Assembly (NCBI GenBank): GCA_934045905.1
Contig: OW203766.1
Span: 18,842,309 to 18,906,308 of the forward strand
Reading direction: 5' to 3'
DNA: 64,000 nt
Source of the DNA: Leuctra nigra
Taxonomy: Eukaryota; Arthropoda; Insecta; Plecoptera; Leuctridae
Position numbers and translations under genes: made by a program. Below are positions 8,963-18,149 of this stretch, one piece after another (positions within the stretch are counted from its first letter, which is position 1; each line of letters begins with the position of its first letter). The notes under the pieces were generated by a model. The model searched no databases. It had not been told where the DNA came from and saw only the letters and a list, made by a program, of their open reading frames with translations.

Positions 8963-11900
8963 TTACGAGAATGATGTTGGTGGTCTCTTCTGAGGCGATT
9001 TCTTTCTGTACGGGAACATGTCCACGTAGGGCACGTTCAGAAACACTCGATTTGCAATATCCGTGAGTACCGGGTCCCAGCTCCTCGCGAAGTCTTTGAT
9101 AGTCGCCTCGTAGAAGACAGGCAAGAAAGTGTTCAAAAAAACTAGAATTACATCACCTGAAAAACAAGTTAACTGTTAAACGCCGGCCATCGGGGAATGT
9201 ATGGTAAAAACATTGGTAAAAGCTCAGCAGTTGTTATAGAATATCTTTTGTAATAGCAATGTCTAACCTCAATTTGTTGTTATAGTACGCCCAGCGAGCG
9301 TGGAGCTATTCCTTTCATAAGATGAGCAGTATTGTTCGACCCTTGTTCGACAAGATACAACTCTTTTTTTACAACTCTTCTTCCACCTACACTGTTGCCA
9401 TTTTAAACAACTTTCCTTGAATTTTAAAAGCCAACTGCATTGAAAGATATTTGGCACAACAACAAAACAACCCTTTCCAGAACACCTGCAGTGGTTGAGA
9501 GATATTTACAACCGGACACGCGTCAAAACACTCAGGATTACAAGCTAAACCCATTGTTGAATTTTACACAGCATTTGCTGAACTGGCTACACGCTCGCTG
9601 GGCGTACTTTACTATGTTTAGGGAAAAGCACATTCTTGAATATAATGACACGTAAACACCAAAAAGAAAATGGCATTTTCTTGGAACTGGGCACTTCCCA
9701 GTGTCAGCGAGAATACCAGCAGCGACACAATGATTAAAATCGATCTGAAGAAAGAGTTAAATTGAAATTGAAATTGAAATTGAAATTGGAACGTTTTCTT
9801 GATCGCTGATGTGTGTTTCCATAAGCTATAACATGATAAAGTTTAAGTTTGATCGTGAGTTGAATTTAGGTAGAGCTTTTCTTTTACTTACTAATATCTT
9901 TGTTCCCTGAGAAGAGATTGGAAGCGAATATATTGAAAGTGCGGATTCTAGGACGGAAGATCGTCGAGTCCAGTAGCGTGTAGGTCTTCCCGTCTTCCTT
10001 CACTATTGGTCTTCCGGAAATTGTCCACGTTCCTTCCATTCCTCCTGCAGAGATACAAAGTCCATGTTCATAGACGACTAATCAGTAATCAGTCGGGAGG
10101 AAAGCTATACAGTTTCCTTTTTTGTAAAAACATTTGAGTGAACACAACACACTGTTATTTTATGGTACGTGTGCGTTAAAAGGTAAGCAACGTGACTATC
10201 AATATAAAATATGATATTTGCCAAATGACTGCACCCATAGTTGTGAGAAGGTATTTTCCTCATTATAAAAGTGTTTCTGCAACGCACTTTACCTTATTTA
10301 CCTTCAAAATTTCCGTTTCGAAAACTTTTTCCTAGAATTTTACTGGGAATGTTCCATGGGAGAATCGCTCTAGCTCCGAAATAAAAAAAACATACCACTC
10401 CGAAACTGTCAGTAATTACTATCATCTTTATGATCAACATATTAAAATTTTTAAACAATTTTAAAATATTACTTCTTTTTTGTGTGGGGGGGGGGGGGGG
10501 CACTAAAGTAAAAATTTGGTTTGGTCACACCTGCATTGAAACATATCGTACATAAAAATTTAATTCGTATTGTAATCGTATCAAAATCTAAAGGGGTCGT
10601 GAAAATTTTCGCAAATTTTTGGTCGAATTGACGTGGAATTACTCTAATTTCTAATCTGACCAAAGTCACCACAAATTGACGATTTAAGAGGCAAACGGAA
10701 GCGAACGGGAATCGCACGGTTTGTCAGAGCGGTTTTTTGACATTTTGTCTTCCCAATAAATAATTTAAAAAAAAACAGATAGTAACGACCCATTACAGCC
10801 TTAAAGACTAAATAATGCCGCACACTGGAGTACTTTATGACCTCTGGTGCGACCTCAAAGTGTTAAATACGATTATTTTACTAAAAATATCGTATTTAAC
10901 ACTTTGAGACCGTACCAGAGGTCATAATGAACTCCAGTGTGCGGCATTATTTAGTCTATTGGGCTGTTATGGGTCGTTACTATCTGATTTTTTAAAATTA
11001 TTAAGTGGGAAGACAAAATTTCAAAAAACCGTTCTGACGAACCGTGCGATTCCCGTTCGCTTCCGTTTGCCTCTTAATCGATGAAAAATCCGGGATGTAA
11101 ATTAGATTGATTACAATAATCCTTACAAAAGTGAAACTACTTAAACATGAATGTGTTTATGTTACGTGCCGAAGGTCAGATTGTGAGATCCCTTCTCATT
11201 GATCGGTTGATTGAAAAAGGTCGCCTTGGAGTCGTAACGACCCTCGCTGATAAGCTGGGGGATGAAGACGTGGACCTCCATTTGAAAGCTCGTACTGTTG
11301 TCGAAGAACGATCTAGAAGAAGAGGAAAGCGTTGATTACATCTGTGCCTCAGAGTCAGAGATAGAACGCCGCAAGTCCATTTCATTGATTGTTTCACTTC
11401 ATCCAATCATATTTGTAATGGTGCCATGAGTCATTGTAAGAGAATACTTTAATATATTTCCGTCACCATTAGCCTTGCTGCAGAACAGTGCGACGTTAAG
11501 CCCCAGGAAAAAAATACTTCAATATAACTGTATTTTTTAACATCAGTCAAATGGCAATTGACTACATTCATTGGCATACATATTCCATTTGCCACGCAAA
11601 ATCGAAAAAATTGACTTCCATCCTTATACCCTGTTTTTTTGCATGCACTGCCCAGGTCAAACCGCACAACCAATCGATCTGAAATTTTGCACACATACTG
11701 ACGTAATCTATGCTGTCTCTGGGATCGTTTTTGAGCGGGATCCATTGGTTGGTTAAAATAAAAAAAATCTTTCGATTGGTTGGTCCGATCAATTTGAAAT
11801 TTTGCAAAGTCATTGCAACCACCATTGCTACCAATCTTACAAATTTTTAGCCAAATACTCCCATTGAAAATTTAAACCCATCTTTCCTGTGCTCTTTGAC

Positions 11901-14900
11901 AACATTTTTAGGTATTTTTTTGCCAATTTGAAGACTAATCTGTAGTTATTTTCAAAAGTTGTCATTTTTAAGGACATTTTCTTGAAATATTTGAAAAATG
12001 TAGTATACTAAATTTTCATCCCTGCCTTCTTGATGCTTCAGTTCCAAGGCCTGTAGAGCAGCTAATAATTGCAAACGCATATCAAATCGGATGCAGTACG
12101 AAGGCTCGCTCATCAACGCGTTACACTGAGCGTTTTCCTAGTAATATCTGTATTTTTACCTTACGTTGCGCACTTCCAATGAATTCAAGCCCCACACAGT
12201 GAGGTTGGAGAAGATGATTTTGCTCTTGATGGAGTTCTGGTTGTAGTCGAAGAGCAATTGCGGTATGAACAACGGATCCAAGCTGCTGAGATCAAACTCG
12301 GGAATGCCTGAGAGTTTAGGAAGATATAGAATATATAGAATATATATATATATAGAATATGTTTAGAATATATAGAAGATGGCCGCCCATGGTAGTTCGG
12401 TGGTAGTTGTGCTACGTATATTACTGTTTTTCTTAGTGATGAGAGTGTCGGTAATTGCTGCAAAGGTGCCAAATCGTGAGTTAAGTGTGACAACATATGC
12501 TGCTAAGTTACAATTGTCTTTTGACGTTGGATATTTATGCATTACGCGAACGAGTTGTTCTCTGTCGGCGATGCAGGTATGTGTTTACAACCGCTACCCA
12601 ACATCCCTGGGCTCGGGCGAGTCCAAGAAGCTGCGACGAGTGCGCGGGATGCCAGGCGCGCGAAATTCAACCTCGAAGCAGAATATTTGCGTTTCGGGAC
12701 TTTTGCTGTTAGCTTTGAGTGGAGACATTGAGCTGAATCCGGGGCCTTTCTGTGCTATATGTGAGGCGCCGGGGAGAAATAATCAGGTGATACTGAATTG
12801 TTCGAATTGTGACGTCACAGCGCATAGAACGTGCGCAAAGCTCAAGAAAACATCCAAGTGGCTTTGCTGGGGATGTACCCTTCCGCAGTTTTCGGGATCC
12901 TTCTTCGATACCAGCACCAGTTCAGTTGATTCCTCTACCGAGCCGCGGACAAATGGGCTAGGTTCCCGGGGAAAGTTAACCTGCCTGTCTTTCAATGCCA
13001 GAAGTCTGAAGGATAAGAAGAAACATGCTCTTATTCAATCCTGGATAGAAGCATTGGATCCTTCAATCATATGTGTGTGTGAGACGTGGCTGACTTCAGC
13101 TATTTGTGATGCGGAAATCCTATCTGACTGCTACACGGTGTTTCGTCAGGACAGAACGCAAGGTGGATTAAAGGAGCCAAAACGGGGAGGTGGCGTCCTA
13201 TTGGCTGTGAAGCCCGTTTTGCAACCAACACGTATGACCGACCTCGAGAACGCGTCTGAAATTGTGTGGGTTTCGATTACGTGTGGTTCTGAGAAGATCC
13301 TGATAGGGTCGGCGTACCGAGCGCCCGGATCTGACGAGGTGATGAATAAGGATTTACTTGATTCAATAGAGAGAGTGGAAGCTGTGCAGCATGAATATGC
13401 TGGCATCTATCTTTGTGGAGATTTTAATCTGGACATTGATTGGTCAACTTCGGATGGTTGTATGAGGGCGGCGAATAGGATAGCAGATACATTTTTATCG
13501 GCATTCCTTAATCTGGTTCCACATCAAATGGTTCGTGAGGCAACTCGTATCTCTGCAACGTCACGGTCGGTACTTGATCTTGTGCTGACAAATAATCCAT
13601 CAAAACTAATAAATCTCGAGGTCATCCCGGGCGTTAGTGACCATATGGCGGTGTCTTTCCAACTTCAATGGCATCCACCCAGGCAAAAGCTAGTACGGCG
13701 AGTTACAAGAAACTTTCGCAAAGCTGATTGGCAATTACTAAAGACTTTGTTCAATATGAAGATGCCACAGGCATGCGTGGACTTCCAGGACTTGGAGGCT
13801 AAGTGGTCGTACTGGAAGAAGGTCTTCTGGGAGTGCGTGGATGAAGCTGTTCCGTGTGGAGTTGTGAGTGCAAGGAGGAGGGCACCTTGGATCAGTGGAG
13901 AAATCATTAGGCGCATACATAAAAGGGACTACCTCTACAGGAAATGGAGAAAGTGTAAGACAACGCATAATTGGGAACGTTATAGAACTGCACGAAATAA
14001 AGTGAAGAATGAAGCAAGAGCTGCTCATGAGGAATTCATCTGGAAGCTTGGTGTTGATGATGGGAAGAAGCTGTGGAGATATATCCATGGCAAGAGTGGA
14101 AGCTCTGCGCCTCAACATTTCAATATAAATAGTGTTCTGGAAAACGATTCACAAAAAATTGCTGATAATTTTGCCCTTCATTTCCATGCAAATTATACCA
14201 AAGACGGGGGTGACTTTATCAATCAATCTTCGCGGCATTCAGCGGGAGACCCGACGGGGATGTCGCTTGAGACGATTAACTTCAATTCCAGTGAGGTGGT
14301 GAGGCAGCTAAAGAGGATAAAACCGAATAGTGCTACTGGACCGGATCAGATACCGGCAAAAATTCTTCATGAGTGTGCAACTGAGCTGGCTCCATCGTTA
14401 AGTTCCTTGTTTCAAACGTCCCTAATGGTTGGGGCGATTCCAGAACAATGGAAACAGGCAAATGTTGTTCCCATATATAAAGCAGGAAATAAAAATAAAA
14501 TATCTAATTACCGTCCCATTTCGCTAACCTCCATTGTGTGCAAAGTAATGGAAAAGGTTGTGTCTACACAACTACTAGACCACTTGAAAGAATTGAAGGT
14601 TATTAATAGCCAACAACATGGCTTTCTTCCGGGAAGGTCTTGTGTCACGATGCTTGCTGGGGCGGTCGATGAATGGCAACACATCCTGGATAAGGTGCCG
14701 GGCGCCCGGATCGATGTATTATCCTTAGACTGGGCGAAAGCCTTCGATCGCGTTCATCATGGCCGACTACTAGACAAACTGATGATGTACAACGTGTCGG
14801 GTAATTTGCTGCAATGGATGGCGAGTTTCCTTGTTGGTCGCAAGATGAGGGTACTATTCAATGGTATTTGTTCTGCTGAGCAGGATGTTATGTCAGGGGT

Positions 14901-17900
14901 ACCTCAGGGCTCGGTCCTCGGCCCCCTGCTGTTTACGACTTTTATGCTGGATTTGCCCCAATGCGTGGAATCGACCATGTGTCAGTACGCGGACGACTGC
15001 ACGATTTACAGACACATCAAATCTCCGGCAGATGAGCAAATCCTAAGATCGGATTTGATGAAGATTGAACAGTGGTGTAACATCAATGTTTTAGCACTAA
15101 ACCAAAACAAGTGCCAATACATGCAGATATCCCGTGCCAAAACAACGGTTGAGTCGGTTTACCACATAAATGGCAATCGTATAGTTGGTGGTCAAACTAT
15201 GTGTATCTTGGGAGTAACGGTCACTTCTCAAATGAAGTGGAATATTCAGACTGAGAGGGTTAGGGTGAAAGCAGCGAAGGCTCTTGGGTTCATTTCTAGG
15301 ATTCTACAGAGCGCAAGACCTAATGTTAAGAGGACTGTGTACTTGGGTTTGGTTAGACCCATCTTAACATACGGTTGCCCTGCGTGGCACCCTTCCAGCT
15401 TGAATAATATTAAAAAACTTGAAGCTATACAAGATAGGGCAAGTAAGTTTATTACTGGAAGGCCAGACTTATCAAAGAAGGATAGGCGCATTATGTGTTG
15501 CATGTTATCTATTGACGACCTATTGAGGGAAATTGATGTTTTATTTTTTAAGAAAATGTTGTTAAATATTATTGAAATTGATCCCTTTGTTCGTGTGACC
15601 ATAAATGCATTATCCAGGTCGCGGCATAGTGTGAATGGGGGGTTCATTCCACCATTTGCCAGGACAACTGATTACCAGCAGGGGTTTTATTTTAGAACTG
15701 TGCAATATTTTAATTCTCTTCCTGCACATATTAGGCAGGAAGAGAGTTTTAAAACTTTTAAAACTAAAATTCGCAGTTACTTAGTTGATAGATATGTTAA
15801 TGGTTAGGTATACAGTCAGTGCAATAATATGTTACTTTTAACCGATGGTTTTATTACTGTGTATAGTTTTATTTTTAATTGGACTAATTTATTGACTTTC
15901 ACGTTTATAATACGTGGTATTTATTGTGTATATTGTGTTGTATATTGTTCTTGTTTTGACTATAAGCCGGTAGCGAGGCACATGTGTTACGGGGCTTGCC
16001 CTATACTCGCTACCGGTAAGTGTACCTCTGTATGTATGTACATTTTAAAATAAATAATAATAATAATAATAATAATAAACAAAACATCACGAGAATTGTG
16101 AAGAGTTTTATAAATATTGAAACATTGACGGAGATCTGAAATTAATTCTGAAGTATCCAAAATCTATGTTCATATGCAATTCGTTATGTTTTACTTACTT
16201 CACTCTTAAATTCCCACGTGGGAAAATTTAATAAACAATAAAAAGAGAAATATCAAATAAAAATTAAGAAAATGGAAAAATTACCATTTTGTCAAGTTTA
16301 AATAAATCCAAGTGGAACTATTTAAAATGCATCAACATTTGAAATACGTAATAGACTAAAGCACTACGGTCAATAAATTACCTACAAATATCTACTATCT
16401 ACAAATTGTCCCAATGAACCGTTCTACATGTTTCTCTTCCGAAAAACCTAACTATTTGACACTGTCCTTCGCTTCTTTACCCCACCGATGGCTGCCACCT
16501 TAGCGCGGTGGTGGGGTTTGCGTTGGCTAATGATCCACTGCAGCTACGCCGGCGAGCATATGCTCATGTGTAAGGGTTACCTATGCCGGACAGATCAGTG
16601 GTGAGGTCCAGACAAAGAGCAGCCAGGGTCGGCCTAACCATGTCCTCCCTTGAATTTGCGGTCCCTATCGGGCCGGCCTCTCCCCTCGAGATGGTGATCC
16701 CCCTGAAATCGGGTTCCGCCAGCCCGAATCCTCACACCCCCCGGTCCGTCCCCACTCCGGCCTGCCCCCCCCCCACCAGTGTTGGACTCCCCCGGATCGG
16801 GCCCATTAGGTCGACCCCTCCCCATGTCCACCACTTATATCAACAAAGTTAAATGCAAAAATGCAAACATTAATGTGCGCAATATAACCTCGTCGTTGAC
16901 GCGCCGTTAAACCACAATTATCTAATCTATCTATCTTCGCTTCTTTAGACTAATATTCGAAAAGTCATTCAAATCAAGTTAAGACATCTTTTGGACAAGA
17001 CAGAACTTACCTCGGGGAGCGAAAAACGGGATCAGATTTTGTAAAGTCGATTTGAAACATTTGTTAAAGTCTGGATCATTTCTGAAGCACGTCACGTGAT
17101 TGGCTGGCAACTTTGCTGAAAAAACATTGGACATTAATGACATGAGCTGTTTAATAAATGCGTCTCCTTTCGCTCTGTTGGCACGGATGTCCTTTTTGTT
17201 TTGCTTTTTTTTTTATCTGTCAGTGCTGTGTACCTACAGGTCGCACCGTTTCTCCGATCGAGCTGAAATTTTGCACACATGTAACTGTAAGGACCAAATC
17301 AGAGTGATCCAGATATTTTTTTCTTTTTTCGAAAACCGTTGAATGGTTAAAATTAAAAATATATATTGGTCCGATCAATTTGAGACCAGTATCTTATCAA
17401 ATCTTACAAAGTTTCAGCCAAATCCTCGAATTTGTTAGATTATATAAAAAAAAAAGGTGATCAAAGAAAAACATTATTTCATATTTCATACATTTTCAGC
17501 CCAATCGGTCACGTATTTACAGACTTGTTGTCATTTTAGAAGTTTCGAATAGCTGGCAAAGGAGATTTTTCAAATAGTATAACACAATCACTGCACATTG
17601 AGCTGTTATTTTAAAGAAAGAAACATCACACGAACGTCCGGCTCGTCAGTGTCAGATCAATTTAAAATTGCAATATTTATTTGGCGTTTGAGTACACATT
17701 TGATATCACATCAGGAAGTATACTTACCTCTGAGCTAGAATGGTGGAAGTCAATTTTCTCTATTTTTATGTTACAAACTTTTGGAATGTTGTAATTCAAA
17801 CTCCATCAATTGTCATTTGACTGATGTCAACAAATACAGTTGAGGTATTATCTTACAACATGACTCATATCACCAATACAAATGTGATTGGATGAAGGCA

Positions 17901-18090
17901 GAATGACTGGTTTTCGAACTCACCTCAAAAATCATTTATAATCGACTTCCGCCCTTCTACCTCTGAGGTACTGATATTATAACAAGGATCTCTATTGCTA
18001 CTCACGCATCATTACTGCTGCCGTTAGCGCCACTAGAGGCGCCACCCTCAACACCGACCACACACAAATGTCAGCACTTGACAACTTCAT
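8963..18090 (-). CDS. Takeout/JHBP-family secreted ligand-binding protein, gene A (six exons, 275 aa)
   Basis: The exons, in gene order, are 18090-18006, 17115-17011, 12307-12160, 11312-11170, 10044-9892 and 9156-8963. They total 828 nt and end in TAA. Splice phases agree at every junction. All donors are GT except intron 4, which needs GC (G|GCACGT). Family hallmarks are an N-terminal hydrophobic leader (residues about 13-28), two cysteines (C38 and C48) for the conserved disulfide, RGIPEFD...LDPLFIPQ (motif 1 region), TVWGL, the beta-strand region FQMEVHVFIPQL, GTWTISGRP..KEDGKTY, and the C-terminal DIANRVFLNVPYVDMFP. Takeout/JHBP proteins are secreted or haemolymph carriers of small hydrophobic ligands, linked to feeding, clock output and juvenile-hormone biology. 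The ligand here is unknown. NLT, NST and a second NLT are possible N-glycosylation sites. A LINE, MITEs and a foldback element lie in the introns. Length is close to the family norm of about 250 aa, with a basic C-terminal extension (KKSPQKR). Confidence 0.93.
9157..9891. repeat. Intron 5 of gene A with a palindromic insertion
   Basis: AGTACGCCCAGCGAGCGTG (9284-9302) recurs as a perfect 19-bp inverse at 9590-9608 and delimits a 325-bp TIR element. I did not find an equivalent in intron 5 of gene B. The interior holds an additional inverted GTTCGAC/GTCGAAC pair but no coding frame. A short (AAATTG)n microsatellite lies at about 9763-9788. Confidence 0.7.
10680..11081. mobile_element. ~400-bp foldback (snap-back) MITE in intron 4 of gene A
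   Basis: Two arms of about 190 bp are near-perfect inverse copies. The left arm runs from CGATTTAAGAGGCAAACGG to about TACGATTATTTT. The right arm runs back through CCGTTTGCCTCTTAATCG, ending 11081. Only about 15 bp of loop separates them near 10880. There is no coding capacity. Intron 4 of gene B (342 bp) lacks it, so the insertion followed the gene duplication. Both outer ends contain TTAA, a possible target sequence. Confidence 0.85.
11344..11630. mobile_element. MITE of the TACCTCTGAGG family, interrupted by a SINE stub
   Basis: The left end (TGCCTCAGAGTCAGAGATAGAA) and the right end (TTGACTTCCATCCTTATACC) are decayed TIRs of the family seen at 5208-5450. The orthologous insertion in gene B is 26771-27002, so it predates the duplication. 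Copy A is split by a 56-bp insertion at 11457-11512. Confidence 0.65.
11457..11512 (+). mobile_element. 56-bp 5'-truncated SINE 3' tail with target-site duplication
   Basis: The insert carries the tail GAACAGTGCGACGTTAA seen at the end of the SINE at 53820-54130 and ends in a short A run. It is flanked by AATACTTTAATATA (11443-11456) and AATACTTCAATATA (11513-11526), a 14-bp duplication with one mismatch. Gene B has a single AATACTTCAATATA at the matching place, which is a clean empty site. Confidence 0.8.
11637..11960 (+). repeat. Interspersed repeat, 'GATCTGAAATTTTGCACACA' family
   Basis: Core blocks are ACAACCAATCGATCTGAAATTTTGCACACAT, then a second GGTCCGATCAATTTGAAATTTTGCAAAGTCATTGC and AATCTTACAAA..TTTAGCCAAAT. 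The same order of blocks appears at 17160-17530, 28230-28720 and, partly, at 55260-55490. No protein or TIRs were recognised. The family is unclassified. Confidence 0.6.
12379..15807 (+). CDS. LINE polyprotein: leader, 2A, PHD finger, AP-endonuclease, reverse transcriptase (1142 aa)
   Basis: One intact frame. Residues 8-28 form a signal-like hydrophobic stretch ending near AAKV. Residues 115-123 read GDIELNPGP, which fits the DxExNPGP 2A consensus; translation would release a 122-aa leader peptide and restart at P123. A complete C4HC3 PHD-type zinc finger follows (C125, C128, C141, C144, H149, C152, C163, C166). The endonuclease spans about 200-430 with N206, E235, D348/N350 (GDFNLD) and S420-D421-H422. 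The reverse transcriptase spans about 640-900 with LDWAKAFD (D784), GVPQGSVLGPLLF and YADD (Y870-D873). The C-terminal region (GLVRPILTYGCPAWHP) is typical of LINE RT tails. No stops or frameshifts are present and all catalytic residues remain, so the copy may be recently active. The element appears to have a single ORF; a separate ORF1 was not seen, and the leader-PHD region may replace it. Confidence 0.93.
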   Translation: MAAHGSSVVVVLRILLFFLVMRVSVIAAKVPNRELSVTTYAAKLQLSFDVGYLCITRTSCSLSAMQVCVYNRYPTSLGSGESKKLRRVRGMPGARNSTSKQNICVSGLLLLALSGDIELNPGPFCAICEAPGRNNQVILNCSNCDVTAHRTCAKLKKTSKWLCWGCTLPQFSGSFFDTSTSSVDSSTEPRTNGLGSRGKLTCLSFNARSLKDKKKHALIQSWIEALDPSIICVCETWLTSAICDAEILSDCYTVFRQDRTQGGLKEPKRGGGVLLAVKPVLQPTRMTDLENASEIVWVSITCGSEKILIGSAYRAPGSDEVMNKDLLDSIERVEAVQHEYAGIYLCGDFNLDIDWSTSDGCMRAANRIADTFLSAFLNLVPHQMVREATRISATSRSVLDLVLTNNPSKLINLEVIPGVSDHMAVSFQLQWHPPRQKLVRRVTRNFRKADWQLLKTLFNMKMPQACVDFQDLEAKWSYWKKVFWECVDEAVPCGVVSARRRAPWISGEIIRRIHKRDYLYRKWRKCKTTHNWERYRTARNKVKNEARAAHEEFIWKLGVDDGKKLWRYIHGKSGSSAPQHFNINSVLENDSQKIADNFALHFHANYTKDGGDFINQSSRHSAGDPTGMSLETINFNSSEVVRQLKRIKPNSATGPDQIPAKILHECATELAPSLSSLFQTSLMVGAIPEQWKQANVVPIYKAGNKNKISNYRPISLTSIVCKVMEKVVSTQLLDHLKELKVINSQQHGFLPGRSCVTMLAGAVDEWQHILDKVPGARIDVLSLDWAKAFDRVHHGRLLDKLMMYNVSGNLLQWMASFLVGRKMRVLFNGICSAEQDVMSGVPQGSVLGPLLFTTFMLDLPQCVESTMCQYADDCTIYRHIKSPADEQILRSDLMKIEQWCNINVLALNQNKCQYMQISRAKTTVESVYHINGNRIVGGQTMCILGVTVTSQMKWNIQTERVRVKAAKALGFISRILQSARPNVKRTVYLGLVRPILTYGCPAWHPSSLNNIKKLEAIQDRASKFITGRPDLSKKDRRIMCCMLSIDDLLREIDVLFFKKMLLNIIEIDPFVRVTINALSRSRHSVNGGFIPPFARTTDYQQGFYFRTVQYFNSLPAHIRQEESFKTFKTKIRSYLVDRYVNG
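12721..12747 (+). other. 2A-like translational recoding site in the LINE ORF
   Basis: The nine codons encode GDIELNPG/P, with D116, E118, N120, P121, G122 and P123 matching the conserved 2A motif. Hydrophobic residues (LLLLALS) precede it directly. The same leucine-rich lead-in is known from 2A sequences of some APE-type LINEs and from the dual signal/2A sequences of sea urchins. Activity here is predicted, not shown. Confidence 0.88.
15808..16077 (+). other. LINE 3' UTR with terminal hairpin and (TAA)n tail
   Basis: CCGGTAGCGAG (15967-15977) pairs perfectly with CTCGCTACCGG (16006-16016), an 11-bp stem with a 28-nt loop, about 60 bases before the end. The element terminates in eight or so TAA repeats. 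A hairpin close to the 3' end is the kind of structure a LINE reverse transcriptase can recognise; that role is inference. Confidence 0.75.
16480..16934 (+). mobile_element. 455-bp GC-rich retroposed repeat with 13-bp target duplication
   Basis: The insert is flanked by perfect direct repeats CTTCGCTTCTTTA (16467-16479 and 16935-16947). It begins CCCCACCGATGG and ends in a (TATC)n-like tail (TTATCTAATCTATCTATC), as expected for a retroposed SINE or truncated LINE. A reverse-oriented relative is at 27547-27814 in the equivalent intron of gene B, and the start of a third copy is at 63905-64000. No protein domain is evident in its frames. Confidence 0.85.
17160..17530 (+). repeat. Interspersed repeat, 'GAGCTGAAATTTTGCACACA' family
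   Basis: Copy in intron 1 of gene A matching 28230-28720 in gene B, so present before the duplication. It begins around GCGTCTCCTTTCGCTC and TTGGCACGGATGTC and includes CAGGTCGCACCGTTTCTCCGATCGAGCTGAAATT. Confidence 0.6.
17725..17970. mobile_element. MITE of the TACCTCTGAGG family in intron 1 of gene A
   Basis: TIRs are TACCTCTGAGCTAGAATGG..GGAAGTC and GACTTCCGCCCTTCTACCTCTGAGGTA. The interior matches 5208-5450. Its right end is only 35 bp from the exon 1 donor. The orthologous copy in gene B is 28788-29043. Confidence 0.8.
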
Positions 18091-18133
18091 TTGTAGCACT
18101 AAATAAACTGCAATATGAAAGCGTCTTTAAGTA

Positions 18134-18145
18134 GGTATTTATTGG
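18134..18145 (-). promoter_or_regulatory. Candidate TATA-like core promoter of takeout-like gene A
   Basis: CCAATAAATACC on the minus strand lies about 45 bp upstream of the ATG and is unchanged in gene B (29207-29218). At least 200 bp beyond it are almost identical between the two copies. No experimental start site is known. Confidence 0.4.
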
Positions 18146-18149
18146 ACAG

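Larger units (their letters stand above)
12324..16077 (+). mobile_element. Full-length non-LTR retrotransposon (APE-type LINE) in intron 2 of gene A
   Basis: The element starts near an (ATATAGA)n-like tract after TTTAGGAAG and ends in a (TAA)n tail just before ACAAAACATCACGAG. In gene B the flanks are contiguous apart from a few bases (TTTAGGAAG..AAAATCACGAG), so B is the empty site and the insertion followed the gene duplication. It lies antisense to gene A. A clear target-site duplication is not visible. The domain order (2A, PHD, endonuclease, RT) and the YADD motif suggest the CR1/L2/Jockey part of the tree. Clade assignment needs a phylogeny. Confidence 0.9.

Noticed and set aside
10485..10501. 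Poly(G)/poly(C) runs as functional quadruplex sites (also near 31929, 35089, 44571, 45111 and 45276)
   Set aside because: They are homopolymers with no positional link to a gene start. They could be mononucleotide microsatellites or partly assembly error.
12185..12496. 103-codon minus-strand frame
   Set aside because: It spans the real exon 3 of gene A in a different frame and runs into the LINE 5' end.
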